Shown: positions 1-8,070 of the stretch, piece by piece
Position numbering within the stretch: the first letter of the stretch is position 1
How the letters are laid out: every line of letters starts with the position of its first letter
NCBI GenBank assembly: GCA_017798125.1
Contig: CP059070.1
Span: 2,294,001 to 2,358,000, forward strand
Direction of reading: 5' to 3'
Length of the DNA stretch: 64,000 nucleotides
Origin: Cryomorphaceae bacterium
GTDB lineage: Bacteria; Bacteroidota; Bacteroidia; Flavobacteriales; ECT2AJA-044
The notes under the pieces: model-generated
Seen by the model: the letters and a program-made list of their open reading frames with translations, nothing else
What the model was told of the DNA's origin: nothing
Database searches by the model: none
Position numbers and translations under genes: made by a program

Positions 1-2
1 AT

Positions 3-170
3 CAGGTAACAGAGGCTACCCTGATCGACCTAAGTGGAAAGGCTATTCGCCAGTGGATGCTTCATCCAAATGATTTGATACCGATTCAAGGACTTGAGGC
101 TGGCCGATATCAGATTCGATTGAAATACCGCAACGGTGAATTGGCGATGGGCACATTCATCAAGCCGTAG
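3..170 (+). CDS. C-terminal fragment of a T9SS-sorted protein (5' end outside window)
   Basis: Only the last 55 codons are present and the frame is open to the left edge. The translated tail has the pattern of a type IX secretion C-terminal sorting domain: a beta strand (VTEATLIDLSGKAI), then IQGLEAGRYQIRLKYRNGE and a final short strand ending FIKP. Such tails route proteins through the outer membrane in gliding Bacteroidota and are then cleaved. The stop codon TAG lies inside a copy of the dispersed hairpin repeat, so the last residues (IKP) and the stop are written by the repeat. Nothing can be said about the catalytic or binding part. Confidence 0.6.
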   Translation, partial: QVTEATLIDLSGKAIRQWMLHPNDLIPIQGLEAGRYQIRLKYRNGELAMGTFIKP

Positions 171-174
171 GCTT
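158..174 (-). repeat. GATG hairpin repeat, copy 1
   Basis: CATC then AAGCC-GTA-GGCTT, perfect five-base arms. It supplies the TAG stop of the preceding T9SS protein. Confidence 0.55.
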
Positions 175-209
175 TTCATAAATTCGCAGCAAACACCAAA
201 CCTTCGATC

Positions 210-812
210 ATGGCACAACTCGTCATCGTACGTCACGGACAATCACAATGGAATCTTGAAAACCGCTTTACTGGATGGGTCGACGTGGACCTAGCACCAA
301 AGGGAATCGAGGAAGCGCATGCCGCTGGTCAGAAGCTCAAGGATTTCAAATTTGACATGGCCTACACTTCGGCTTTGAAAAGAGCGCAAAGAACCTTGGA
401 CATCATCTTGGGCGAAATGGGCGTTGAATTGCCGATTACGCGTGATGAAGCGCTGAATGAGCGCATGTACGGAGATTTGCAGGGGATGAATAAGGACGAA
501 GCCCGCAAGGAATTTGGCGAAGAGCAAGTGCATATTTGGCGTCGCAGTTATGACGTACCACCTCCAGGTGGTGAGTCTTTGGAGCTTACCGCTAAACGCG
601 TACTCCCCTACTTCGAAGCGGAAATTGTCCCAAAACTCAAAGCTGGAAAGAACATCATCATCGCAGCACACGGAAACTCCTTACGCGCATTGGTGATGGC
701 TTTGGAGAAGCTCACGCCAGAACAAATTCTGAAGACCGAAATTCCAACGGGAGCTCCTCGCTTGTATGAGTTGGACGAGAATCTCGAAGTTCAAAATGCC
801 GAATACCTGTAA
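210..812 (+). CDS. gpmA: 2,3-bisphosphoglycerate-dependent phosphoglycerate mutase
   Basis: Interconverts 3- and 2-phosphoglycerate in glycolysis and gluconeogenesis through a phosphohistidine. The active-site RHG triad is at residues 8-10 ([12 protein letters not shown]), followed by the family segments FTGWVDVDL and RAQRT. The second catalytic histidine is in [10 protein letters not shown] near residue 152. At 200 residues it is shorter than the roughly 250-residue E. coli enzyme, as is common for the Bacteroidota form. The stop overlaps the start of the next gene as TAATG, so the two are probably translated together. A related histidine phosphatase is possible, but the FTGW and GGES segments favour the mutase. 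Confidence 0.93.
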   Translation: MAQLVIVRHGQSQWNLENRFTGWVDVDLAPKGIEEAHAAGQKLKDFKFDMAYTSALKRAQRTLDIILGEMGVELPITRDEALNERMYGDLQGMNKDEARKEFGEEQVHIWRRSYDVPPPGGESLELTAKRVLPYFEAEIVPKLKAGKNIIIAAHGNSLRALVMALEKLTPEQILKTEIPTGAPRLYELDENLEVQNAEYL

Positions 813-1222
813 TGGTCATTGCTGTAGATTTTGACGGAACCATTGTCGATGACCGCTATCCGGAAATTGGCAAACCCAAGCTATTTGCGTTTGAGACCCT
901 TAAGGAACTTCAGAAGCGAAGACATCAGCTAGTCCTGTGGACCTACCGCAGCGGGCGTAGGCTGGATGAGGCCGTTGAATTCTGTAAGAAGAATGGAATT
1001 GAATTCTACGCCATAGGGATGAGTTATCCGGAAGAGCAATGGGATTCGAGGCAAAGCCGCAAGATCAATGCAGATCTCTTCATCGATGACCGAAATGTCG
1101 GAGGATTCCCCGGTTGGGGCGAAGTGCTTCAAATGATTGTCGGTGAAGAAATGAATCCCGAGTTCCAGAAGGCGATGAAGGGTAAAAAGGGCGGTTTACT
1201 CGGTGGCCTCTTTAAGCGCTAA
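812..1222 (+). CDS. Small HAD-superfamily hydrolase-like protein
   Basis: A 136-residue protein with the HAD signature DFDGTIVDD at residues 6-14, a threonine-rich segment (LWTYRSGR) matching motif II, and DLFIDDRNVGG near residue 90 matching the motif IV acidic pair. It lacks a cap domain, so the substrate may be a small phosphoester or a macromolecule. It resembles the short uncharacterised HAD proteins common in Bacteroidota. The C-terminus is lysine- and glycine-rich (KGKKGGLLGGLFKR). It overlaps gpmA by one base and ends close to a convergent response-regulator gene. Confidence 0.75.
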   Translation: MVIAVDFDGTIVDDRYPEIGKPKLFAFETLKELQKRRHQLVLWTYRSGRRLDEAVEFCKKNGIEFYAIGMSYPEEQWDSRQSRKINADLFIDDRNVGGFPGWGEVLQMIVGEEMNPEFQKAMKGKKGGLLGGLFKR

Positions 1223-1244
1223 TCGCTCTGTACCTTATTGAATC

Positions 1245-1937
1245 TTAACCCGCTTCTACCAAGCGAAAACCCTCCCCGTGCACATTGATGATCTCCAGTT
1301 TGGGATCAGACTTCAAGTACTTGCGCAATTTGGCGATGTATACATCCATGGATCGCGATGTGAAGTAATTATCATCGTGCCAGATGGTTTTAAGGGCCTC
1401 TGAGCGACTCAATACCTCGTTCTTGCGCTGGGCTAGCATTTCAAGCAGACGAGCCTCCTTAGGCGATAATCGGGCCGATTCACCACCGCGCACCAAGTGA
1501 CGCAATTCGGCATTAAAGGTAAAGCCGCCCAGGTCGTACTCTGTTTGACGCTCAACAGGTGCTGAGTTACGTCGACTCAGGATTGCTTGGATCTTCAGCA
1601 GCAATACCTCTGAATCAAAAGGCTTTGTCAAGTAATCATCAGCCCCTAGCTTAAATCCTCGGACCATATCTTCCTTCATGTTCTTAGCCGTGAGAAAGAT
1701 GAAGGGAGTCTTGTTCTCGTTTAGCTCTTGAATCTCGCGAGCGAGCGAAAAGCCGTCTTTAACAGGCATCATGACGTCAAAGATGCAGAGGTCAAAGGAC
1801 TCGCTCCGGAATTTTGCCAGGCCAACATTTCCGTCCTCGGCATGGACCACCTCATAATCGTTGAGTCGCAGATAGTCACTCAACACCGACCCAAAATTCG
1901 GGTCATCTTCCACCAACAGTATTCTCGTATTACTCAT
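1245..1937 (-). CDS. OmpR-family two-component response regulator
   Basis: DNA-binding response regulator of 230 residues. The receiver domain covers about residues 4-118: acidic pocket EDD, phospho-acceptor Asp in CIFDVMMP, conserved Thr in FLTAKN and Lys in LTKPFD. A winged-helix effector domain follows (LSPKEARLLEMLAQRKNEVLSR, then RSMDVYIAKLRKYL and GEGFRL). The first codons overlap the end of the upstream histidine kinase by 8 nt, so they form a cognate pair. The target genes are unknown; the divergently transcribed T9SS protein next to the kinase is a plausible one. Confidence 0.93.
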   Translation of the reverse strand: MSNTRILLVEDDPNFGSVLSDYLRLNDYEVVHAEDGNVGLAKFRSESFDLCIFDVMMPVKDGFSLAREIQELNENKTPFIFLTAKNMKEDMVRGFKLGADDYLTKPFDSEVLLLKIQAILSRRNSAPVERQTEYDLGGFTFNAELRHLVRGGESARLSPKEARLLEMLAQRKNEVLSRSEALKTIWHDDNYFTSRSMDVYIAKLRKYLKSDPKLEIINVHGEGFRLVEAG

Positions 1938-3483
1938 GTTCTAATGGTAGTTCAACGATAAAGGTACTTCCCTTGTCCAATTCGCTTCGAACGTCTACTT
2001 CGCCCCCATGGGCTTCCACAATCTCCCGAACGTAGGCGAGTCCTAGCCCATGGCCTTTCACGTCGTGGATATTGCCATTGGTCACGCGATAAAACTTATC
2101 GAAGACCTGTTTTTGCTGTTCTTTGGTCATTCCCTGACCATGGTCCTCCACCTCAATGACTAGGCGGTTTCCTCGATTGGAGGTTCGAATCGTCACTTCC
2201 GGAATTCCAGGGCTGTACTTGTTTGCATTATCCAAGAGGTTGAGCCAGACATGTGCCATCAGTTCTTCATCGACCCGAATGCGGCTGAACTCGGCCGCCC
2301 ACTCTTGTTTGATTTGGCCCTCACGGGCCGAAAATTGAAGCTGCATTTGCTGACACGCTTTGTCCAAAAGCTCATGTCCATCAACGCTTTCAAGACCAAG
2401 CTCCATCTCCCGTCGCTCCATTTGCGACACCTGAAGTACGCTTTCCACTTGACGATGCATGCGGGCATTTTCCTCTCTAATGATGCGTGTAAAGTGTCGG
2501 ACTTTTTCGGGGTCGGATATAATGCTCGAAGTGTTAATGCTATCCAGCGCCAAGCCAATCGTTGCAATAGGAGTTTTGAACTCGTGCGTCATGTTGTTGA
2601 TGAAGTCCGTTTTGATCTGGCTCAGTCTTTTTTGATTGAGAATGGTTCGTATGGTTCGCTCAAAAACAAAGACGATTACGCCGGTGAATAACAGGCTCAG
2701 TAAAACTACGCCCCAGAGGCTTCTGATGTAGTAGTTGGTCTTGTCGGGAAAAATCACCAAAAGATCCGATCTTGGATTAAATAAGTCGTTGATAAACAAT
2801 CCTGTACGATATACCTCTTGATCCTTTGGTTCAAATTGATTTGAGTGGAGTGGCGAGGGAAATCCACCTTCAATGACCGCGAACTGAAAAGGTAGATTTA
2901 AACCGTCTGAGGCGAGACGCTCGTGAAGGCGATCTTCAAAATCGAGCGGACTGAATTGAGCACTCAAACTCCGAGGCCCCGCCGTTATTTCGAAGAAGAA
3001 TTCCTGCATGACCTGATCTACTTCCTGGTAGCTGGCTTCAATCTCTTCCGCCGTTATGGTCATGGTATCTTGATTCTCACTTCCGACAGAAATCACGAAT
3101 CGATCTTCCTCCCCTGTCTCTGTATTGCTGTAGACCATGGTCGAGGTCTTCTTGCCATCTGCTTTGATGATGGTGTCCACCTTGACCACAATTCGATTGT
3201 TGGAATCACTGACGGCATGCTCAATGATGACGGCACTGTCCGTGGTGAGGATGGTCCGTCGCTCACCGCGCATGGTGGGCTTCATGGCCTTGGCCACCCG
3301 CCAATTGCGCTGCTCATTTTCGAGCTCCATGGAGAAGTCTTGAAGGACGGCACTCACGCGATTGCGGAATTGCGCTTCCTTGACTTGGACAGCGTTCTTC
3401 ACCCAATAGATTTGAACACCGATGATTCCGACGAGTGCTATACTCATCAGTGCAATGATTCCCTGAAGTCTTTTCTTGTTCAT
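1930..3483 (-). CDS. Sensor histidine kinase
   Basis: Inner-membrane sensor kinase of 517 residues. The N-terminus MNKKRLQGIIAL opens a first membrane helix. A periplasmic sensor region of about 230 residues follows, then a second helix (WGVVLLSLLFTGVIVFVFE). The HisKA box has its phospho-histidine in NNMTHEFKTPIA. The ATPase domain shows the N box (WLNLLDNANKYS) and G boxes (VEDHGQGM, GHGLGLAYV). I chose the internal Met start because the upstream 13 codons read back into the promoter region and the hydrophobic helix follows directly. The sensor region matches no domain I recognise. It forms an operon with the response regulator. Confidence 0.92.
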   Translation of the reverse strand: MNKKRLQGIIALMSIALVGIIGVQIYWVKNAVQVKEAQFRNRVSAVLQDFSMELENEQRNWRVAKAMKPTMRGERRTILTTDSAVIIEHAVSDSNNRIVVKVDTIIKADGKKTSTMVYSNTETGEEDRFVISVGSENQDTMTITAEEIEASYQEVDQVMQEFFFEITAGPRSLSAQFSPLDFEDRLHERLASDGLNLPFQFAVIEGGFPSPLHSNQFEPKDQEVYRTGLFINDLFNPRSDLLVIFPDKTNYYIRSLWGVVLLSLLFTGVIVFVFERTIRTILNQKRLSQIKTDFINNMTHEFKTPIATIGLALDSINTSSIISDPEKVRHFTRIIREENARMHRQVESVLQVSQMERREMELGLESVDGHELLDKACQQMQLQFSAREGQIKQEWAAEFSRIRVDEELMAHVWLNLLDNANKYSPGIPEVTIRTSNRGNRLVIEVEDHGQGMTKEQQKQVFDKFYRVTNGNIHDVKGHGLGLAYVREIVEAHGGEVDVRSELDKGSTFIVELPLEHE

Positions 3484-3627
3484 ATCCGAATACTCAACGG
3501 CAAAAGTAGGTGCCGAGCTCACTCAAAACCAGCCTTTTGGCAAAACTTTAACAGATTTTGTGAGTCCTTTAACGTAGCTTCGAAGAGCAAGCACCTAGGT
3601 TTGCACAGAACCACTAAACATACCAAC

Positions 3628-4509
3628 ATGAAAAACGTGAACTCCCTAAAACTATTGGCGATTGCGGTCGGACTGGCCGGAAGCTCGCATCTGGCCGTAG
3701 GCCAAGAAAAAGAAAAAAAGGTGGAACTCCACCTCGTTAAAGAAATCAATGGCGAAACGATCACGCTGGACACAACCTTTGTACTCGAAGAGGGTCAAAG
3801 CATGTCGGACGTTGAGCTCCCATCCCCGTGGAATGACATTGCTGTCGATAATGATGTTCACGTCGTGAAAGGGCACGGTGACACCGAATTTCACTCGATC
3901 CGCGTAGAGCAGGATGGCGACGGAGAAGTCAAAGAAATCAAGGTTTGGGTCGATGACGAGGGTTCTACCCATCACCTGCAAGGTGGGCAGACCTTCTTCA
4001 TTGAAACGGATATGGATCAAGATGGTGAGCACAACTCAAAGAAGCATGTGATCATCATCGGCGAAGACAATGTTGAAATTCGCGGAGCGGATGATATGAT
4101 CTTCGAAAAAGAAGGAAACACCCTCATCGAGGTTAAAAATGGCGACGAAAACGTATTTGTCGTAAGGGTTCGCCACGAAAAGATGGATGAAGACGAGCTA
4201 GAAGACCTGCGCAAGGCCATCGATGGAAGCTACGAGGTGGCCGAGGATGGACTTGAAGTAAGTGATTTCATGGTCTTCCCCAATCCATCAGACGGCGACA
4301 TCAAAGTAGCCTTTGAGACCAGTCGTGAGACCAATATGAATTTGTACGTCTTTGATCAAGCCGGCAAGCGCGTTTACTCCGAGCGCTTGAAAAAGGTAGA
4401 AGGCGCACAAACCATTGAGGTAGATTTGACCAACCAACCGGCAGGCATCTACTACGTCAATTTGACCGATGGCAGCACAAGCTCTACACGTAAAATTGTC
4501 ATCGACTGA
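3628..4509 (+). CDS. Secreted acidic protein with T9SS sorting domain
   Basis: A 293-residue exported protein. A signal peptide (MKNVNSLKLLAIAVGLAGSS) precedes a Lys/Glu-rich and very acidic middle region of unknown fold that carries many Asp/Glu/His residues. The last 80 residues form a T9SS type A sorting domain (FMVFPNPSDGDIKVAF, LYVFDQAGKRVY, QPAGIYYVNLTDG). A long extension of the frame upstream is rejected because it reads antisense through the kinase gene. A hairpin repeat copy writes the signal-peptide cleavage region (HLAVGQ). The gene is divergent from the two-component pair and is followed by a strong terminator. Confidence 0.82.
   Translation: MKNVNSLKLLAIAVGLAGSSHLAVGQEKEKKVELHLVKEINGETITLDTTFVLEEGQSMSDVELPSPWNDIAVDNDVHVVKGHGDTEFHSIRVEQDGDGEVKEIKVWVDDEGSTHHLQGGQTFFIETDMDQDGEHNSKKHVIIIGEDNVEIRGADDMIFEKEGNTLIEVKNGDENVFVVRVRHEKMDEDELEDLRKAIDGSYEVAEDGLEVSDFMVFPNPSDGDIKVAFETSRETNMNLYVFDQAGKRVYSERLKKVEGAQTIEVDLTNQPAGIYYVNLTDGSTSSTRKIVID
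3688..3704 (-). repeat. GATG hairpin repeat, copy 2
   Basis: CATC then TGGCC-GTA-GGCCA, perfect arms. It lies in the signal-peptide cleavage region of the acidic T9SS protein, encoding HLAVGQ. Confidence 0.55.
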
Positions 4510-4520
4510 GACAGAAACAC

Positions 4521-5561
4521 TTAGTAACTGTAGCGAAGAACCCGTTCCCTTACCGGAGCGGGTTTTTTCGTGGGTTCGGTTGTCCATATGCGCAAGCGTT
4601 CTAGAAGCTCCTGATCGGAATCGTATAAATAGCTTGCGTCCGGCACATGCTCAGGAAAGGCGAGTCGGTTGGGCAAGAGCGGTACCACATTGCAGTACAT
4701 CGCTTCCACAGCGCTGATGCCAAAGAAATCCTGTTTACTGGTCACGGGAAGAATATCCGCAGCGTGTAACCAAGAAGCATAGTCCCGAAACCGATCCACT
4801 GGTCCCCATTGCACTATATGGTCGGCAAGACGTTCCTTGGCTTCGTCAAAGATTACCGGCCAGCGCACCATTCTGGCACCGAGTACCGCTAACTGGAACG
4901 GAATCCCCTCTTCGGAAAGTTGAAAAAGTGCCTTAAAGAAGGCTCGAGGGTTTTTATCGTATTCCCAGCGATGATTCCAAAGGATAAGAGGCTCCTCTCC
5001 TTTCTGCATGGGATCGAATTCGTCGAGCCGAGACAAATTTAGTCTTAAAGAGACCGTCCGGCTTTTCTGGGCCAAGGACTCAATACGCCGCATTCCCCGA
5101 CGATCCGGATAGGCCTTTAAAAAGGGGCGTAGCGCTTCTAAAAAGCTTGTACGGTGAAAATCGCTGTTGAACCAGACTTCGTCAGCAACCAAGGCACTGA
5201 CGTAGTTGATCCAAGCATAATGCCTGTTCCCTCCCCTGTCCCGGTCGCGATCCTGCGCGCTCCATGGATAAGTCAACTGGTTCTCATGAAAATAAATCAC
5301 GAAGGAGGTCTGTCCCTGCGGGCCGATGAAGGATTTGAAGGTGCTCAAATCCAGCATATCCGAAACAATGATCTGATCGTAGCTTTTCCCCGAGGCCTGG
5401 AATTCTTCGGCCAGCGAAAGGGCTGCCTCATGCATACGCCATTTCCAATGCCGTCCCGGCGCCGTGTACAGATCTACTTGATGTCCAGAAAAATCTCGGT
5501 AGTCTTCTGCCCAACGGCGATGACTTCCGGTAAAGAAGGGTTCAATGAGGGCAACCCTCAA
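4521..5561 (-). CDS. DUF3524 glycosyltransferase, candidate tRNA-queuosine mannosyltransferase
   Basis: GT-B type glycosyltransferase of 346 residues. The N-terminal DUF3524 signature is visible as IEPFFTGSHRRWAEDY near residues 6-21, followed by PGRHWKWRMHEAA. The sugar-nucleotide half contains WNHRWEYDKNP and the late segment DFFGISAVEAMYCNVVPLLP. This family includes animal GTDC1/QTMAN, which mannosylates queuosine in tRNA-Asp, so the bacterial protein is a candidate tRNA-Q glycosyltransferase; that function is inferred. The start is TTG, overlapping the TGA stop of the VOC gene (TTGA), which indicates coupling. Its 3' end contains the terminator of the convergent gene, and a hairpin repeat copy encodes FIGPQG. 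Confidence 0.8.
   Translation of the reverse strand: MRVALIEPFFTGSHRRWAEDYRDFSGHQVDLYTAPGRHWKWRMHEAALSLAEEFQASGKSYDQIIVSDMLDLSTFKSFIGPQGQTSFVIYFHENQLTYPWSAQDRDRDRGGNRHYAWINYVSALVADEVWFNSDFHRTSFLEALRPFLKAYPDRRGMRRIESLAQKSRTVSLRLNLSRLDEFDPMQKGEEPLILWNHRWEYDKNPRAFFKALFQLSEEGIPFQLAVLGARMVRWPVIFDEAKERLADHIVQWGPVDRFRDYASWLHAADILPVTSKQDFFGISAVEAMYCNVVPLLPNRLAFPEHVPDASYLYDSDQELLERLRIWTTEPTKKPAPVRERVLRYSY
4539..4568 (+). terminator. Rho-independent terminator of the acidic T9SS gene
   Basis: AACCCG and CGGGTT arms with extra CC/GG pairing around a short loop, followed by six T residues. It lies inside the last codons of the convergent glycosyltransferase. Confidence 0.8.
5312..5328 (+). repeat. GATG hairpin repeat, copy 3
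   Basis: GTCCC-TGC-GGGCC then GATG, one mismatched pair. In the glycosyltransferase it reads FIGPQG, with loop TGC avoiding a TAG stop in this frame. Confidence 0.45.
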
Positions 5562-6607
5562 TCCTTGACCCGATTAAGAGCGAAGGCTTTCAAAAGCCAA
5601 TTGGGCAGTGGCTTGTCGGCAGGTCGTTTCTTCAGGTTCAGGTACCATCCCACTTTCTTCATGATGGGCACTTTGTGGGTCTCCACAAACTCAATCAAGG
5701 TTCCGTCCGGATCCTCGATGTAGGTGAAATGTCCTGCGGCCTCTCCCATGTCAAAGCTTTCTGCGCTGTCCACGGTAAAGGGGTATCCAGCCGCCTCACA
5801 CTTGGCCTTTAGTTCCGCCATCCCGTTGATATCGAAACACAGGTGAATGAATCCCAAGTCTCCCCAGAAACGATCTTTAAAGATGCGCTGTCCCTCGTAG
5901 TCCTTTGCTTGAACCAACTCCAATTCCCCAGGCCCCAACAAGGTACTGAAGGCTCCTTTTCGCTGTGTGGCTTTGAGCAACACTCGGCGGTAATTCTCAT
6001 CTGATCCCGGAAGGCCTTTCCAATCGTTAAAGGTGCCTTCTTGATTGGCGATCATCTCGTCAAACTGAAGCACATCCTGATAAAGCGGCAATACACGGTC
6101 GATATCACTGGTGCCCACAACAGCTCCAAATACTCCACCGGTCAATTTCTTTTCGTCTTTAAACCATCCATACCCTTCGACCAATTCAAAGATGTTCCCG
6201 TAAGGATCAGCGACGTAGAAGTGTGGACGACCTGCCGGATCTTGAGCGACATCGGACCGTAAGTCCAAGCCCTCATTTTGATACCAAGAATAGGTGGCGG
6301 CAATGTCCTTACACTTGATCTTACAGATATACAGACCCAAATCACCTAGGCGAATCTCGAATTTGGCTGCTTCCGGTGTCCGACTGGTGTATTGCCAGAT
6401 TTCGAACCCTCCACCACTCTGCAAATTGAGCGCTAGCGCGGCATGTCTGGAGCGCGGCTCACCTCCAGTATAGGGCAGCATAAGGCCCGCTTCCGCGGCT
6501 TCCTCAAAGACTTTAATGTCCATGCCGAAGTACTTCCGATACCAGCGCCACGCCTCGTGTACGTTGCTGACGCCAATTCCCATTTGCTGAATACCGCTAA
6601 TGACCAT
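5558..6607 (-). CDS. Two-domain VOC (glyoxalase/bleomycin-resistance fold) protein
   Basis: A 349-residue protein with two vicinal-oxygen-chelate modules. The first begins at GIGVSNVHEAWRWYRKYFG and ends at YGNIFELVEGYGWF. The second begins at VVGTSDIDRVLPLYQDVL and ends at HFTYIEDPDGTLIEFVETHK. Such proteins act as dioxygenases, lyases or isomerases on small molecules. The layout resembles extradiol or hydroxyphenylpyruvate dioxygenases, but I could not assign a complete metal triad. The internal Met start (MVISGIQQMG) is chosen because it begins the first module and lies about 18 nt after a good promoter. It is co-transcribed with the DUF3524 glycosyltransferase. Confidence 0.8.
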   Translation of the reverse strand: MVISGIQQMGIGVSNVHEAWRWYRKYFGMDIKVFEEAAEAGLMLPYTGGEPRSRHAALALNLQSGGGFEIWQYTSRTPEAAKFEIRLGDLGLYICKIKCKDIAATYSWYQNEGLDLRSDVAQDPAGRPHFYVADPYGNIFELVEGYGWFKDEKKLTGGVFGAVVGTSDIDRVLPLYQDVLQFDEMIANQEGTFNDWKGLPGSDENYRRVLLKATQRKGAFSTLLGPGELELVQAKDYEGQRIFKDRFWGDLGFIHLCFDINGMAELKAKCEAAGYPFTVDSAESFDMGEAAGHFTYIEDPDGTLIEFVETHKVPIMKKVGWYLNLKKRPADKPLPNWLLKAFALNRVKD

Positions 6608-6630
6608 GATTTTGGATTTGGTTGTGAGAG

Positions 6631-6638
6631 CAAACTTA
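6631..6638 (-). promoter_or_regulatory. -7 promoter box for the VOC gene
   Basis: TAAGTTTG on the minus strand matches the Bacteroidota TAnnTTTG box, about 24 nt ahead of the VOC start codon. It is arranged divergently with the next promoter. Confidence 0.55.
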
Positions 6639-6649
6639 CCCAATTTTCG

Positions 6650-6657
6650 TATCTTTG
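6650..6657 (+). promoter_or_regulatory. -7 promoter box for the alpha-oxoamine synthase gene
   Basis: TATCTTTG matches TAnnTTTG exactly. It implies an untranslated leader of about 85 nt before the synthase start codon. A clear TTTG -33 element at the ideal spacing was not seen. Confidence 0.55.
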
Positions 6658-6747
6658 CGCCTTTGAAGGAAGACCCCCTGTGCCGCCTCTGAACAACTTC
6701 CAATTTAGGGTTGTCTTCTTTCTTTTTCGACGAACCAAATCAAGGTT

Positions 6748-7998
6748 ATGAAGGACATCTTTGAGAAGATTTCGAACAACCGAGGTCCCCTCGGGCAGTA
6801 TTCAGAAGACGCACACGGCTATTTTACCTTCCCAAAACTCGAAGGTCAGCTGGCGCCGCGCATGAACTTCAACGGTAAAGAGAAGCTCGTATGGAGCTTG
6901 AACAACTACCTCGGATTGGGGAACCACCCAGAGGTACGTAAAGCTGATCTCGAGGCAACCGAGCGCTGGGGGTTGGCTTATCCGATGGGAGCGCGAATCA
7001 TGTCGGGAAATACAGCTCAGCACGAGCGCTTGGAGCGCGAATTGAGCGATTTCGTCATGAAAGAGGACACCATCCTCTTGAACTACGGTTACCAAGGGAT
7101 CATGTCCGCAATTGACGCTGTAGTGGACCGTAACGATGTGATCGTTTACGACAGCGAATCACACGCTTGTATCATTGACGGGCTTCGCATGCACATGGGA
7201 CGCCGCTTTGTATACCCACACAACGATATTGAGAACTTGGAGAAGCAGCTTGAGCGTGCGACCAAGCTCGTGGAGAATACCGACGGAGGAATCCTCGTCA
7301 TTACGGAAGGAGTATTCGGTATGGCCGGAGACCAAGGTAAGTTGAAGGAAATTGTTGAGCTCAAGAAGAAGTTTAGCTTCCGCTTGATGGTGGACGATGC
7401 TCACGGAATCGGCGTTATGGGTGAAACCGGTGCGGGTACTGGTGAAGAGCAAGGAGTTCAAGACGATATCGACATCTACTTCGGAACCTTCGCTAAATCC
7501 TTTGCTTTGATCGGTGCCTTTATTAGCGCCGACAAGCAAGTCATCGACTTCTTGCGCTACAACACGCGTTCACAGGTCTTCGCGAAAAGCTTGCCCATGC
7601 CACTCGTTGAGACGGCGTTGAAGCGTTTGGACATGATGCGAACTGATCCTAGCCACCGTGAAAACTTGTGGAAGATCGCTCGCGCACTTCAAAACGGGTT
7701 AGTTGAGGCTGGATTCAATATTGGAGCGACGAACTCACCGGTAACTCCTGTTTTCTTGAACGGAGCAGTTGCAGAGGCCACCAACCTAACCTTGGACCTC
7801 CGTGAGAATTTCGACCTGTTCTGTTCCATCGTAATCTACCCAGTAGTACCCAAAGGAGTCATCATGCTTCGCTTGATTCCTACTGCGGTTCACTCTTTGG
7901 AAGATGTGAAGTACACCATCGAGTGCTTCAGCAAAATCAAATCAAAGCTCGACGCAGGGGAATACTTCGGCGAGCGCATTGTGACGACTCAAGGGTAA
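6748..7998 (+). CDS. Alpha-oxoamine synthase (serine/cysteate acyltransferase type)
   Basis: PLP-dependent class II enzyme of 416 residues that joins an acyl-CoA or acyl-ACP to an amino acid with loss of CO2. Visible landmarks are the stacking His in YDSESHACIIDG (residue 140), MVDDAHGIGVMG (Asp217, His219) and the PLP lysine in GTFAKSFALIGAF (Lys250). The family contains 8-amino-7-oxononanoate synthase, Kbl and serine palmitoyltransferase. No bio or threonine-degradation genes are adjacent, and in flavobacteria this form is usually linked to sphingolipid or sulfonolipid (capnine) synthesis. Which amino acid it uses cannot be read from the sequence. The gene stands alone between its promoter and terminator. 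Confidence 0.85.
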   Translation: MKDIFEKISNNRGPLGQYSEDAHGYFTFPKLEGQLAPRMNFNGKEKLVWSLNNYLGLGNHPEVRKADLEATERWGLAYPMGARIMSGNTAQHERLERELSDFVMKEDTILLNYGYQGIMSAIDAVVDRNDVIVYDSESHACIIDGLRMHMGRRFVYPHNDIENLEKQLERATKLVENTDGGILVITEGVFGMAGDQGKLKEIVELKKKFSFRLMVDDAHGIGVMGETGAGTGEEQGVQDDIDIYFGTFAKSFALIGAFISADKQVIDFLRYNTRSQVFAKSLPMPLVETALKRLDMMRTDPSHRENLWKIARALQNGLVEAGFNIGATNSPVTPVFLNGAVAEATNLTLDLRENFDLFCSIVIYPVVPKGVIMLRLIPTAVHSLEDVKYTIECFSKIKSKLDAGEYFGERIVTTQG

Positions 7999-8020
7999 GC
8001 TACCCTTTGCATATAAAAGA

Positions 8021-8050
8021 AAAGCCGGCTCTTACGAGTCGGCTTTTTTT
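8021..8050. terminator. Bidirectional terminator between the synthase and gcvT
   Basis: AAAGCCG-CTC / GAG-CGGCTTT stem with a four-base loop and T run, serving two convergent genes. Confidence 0.85.
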
Positions 8051-8070
8051 ATGGAGTTTTCTCAACTTCT

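Noticed and set aside
2923-3627. Long upstream extension of the acidic T9SS protein
   Set aside because: It runs antisense through the histidine kinase; a good signal peptide starts at 3628.
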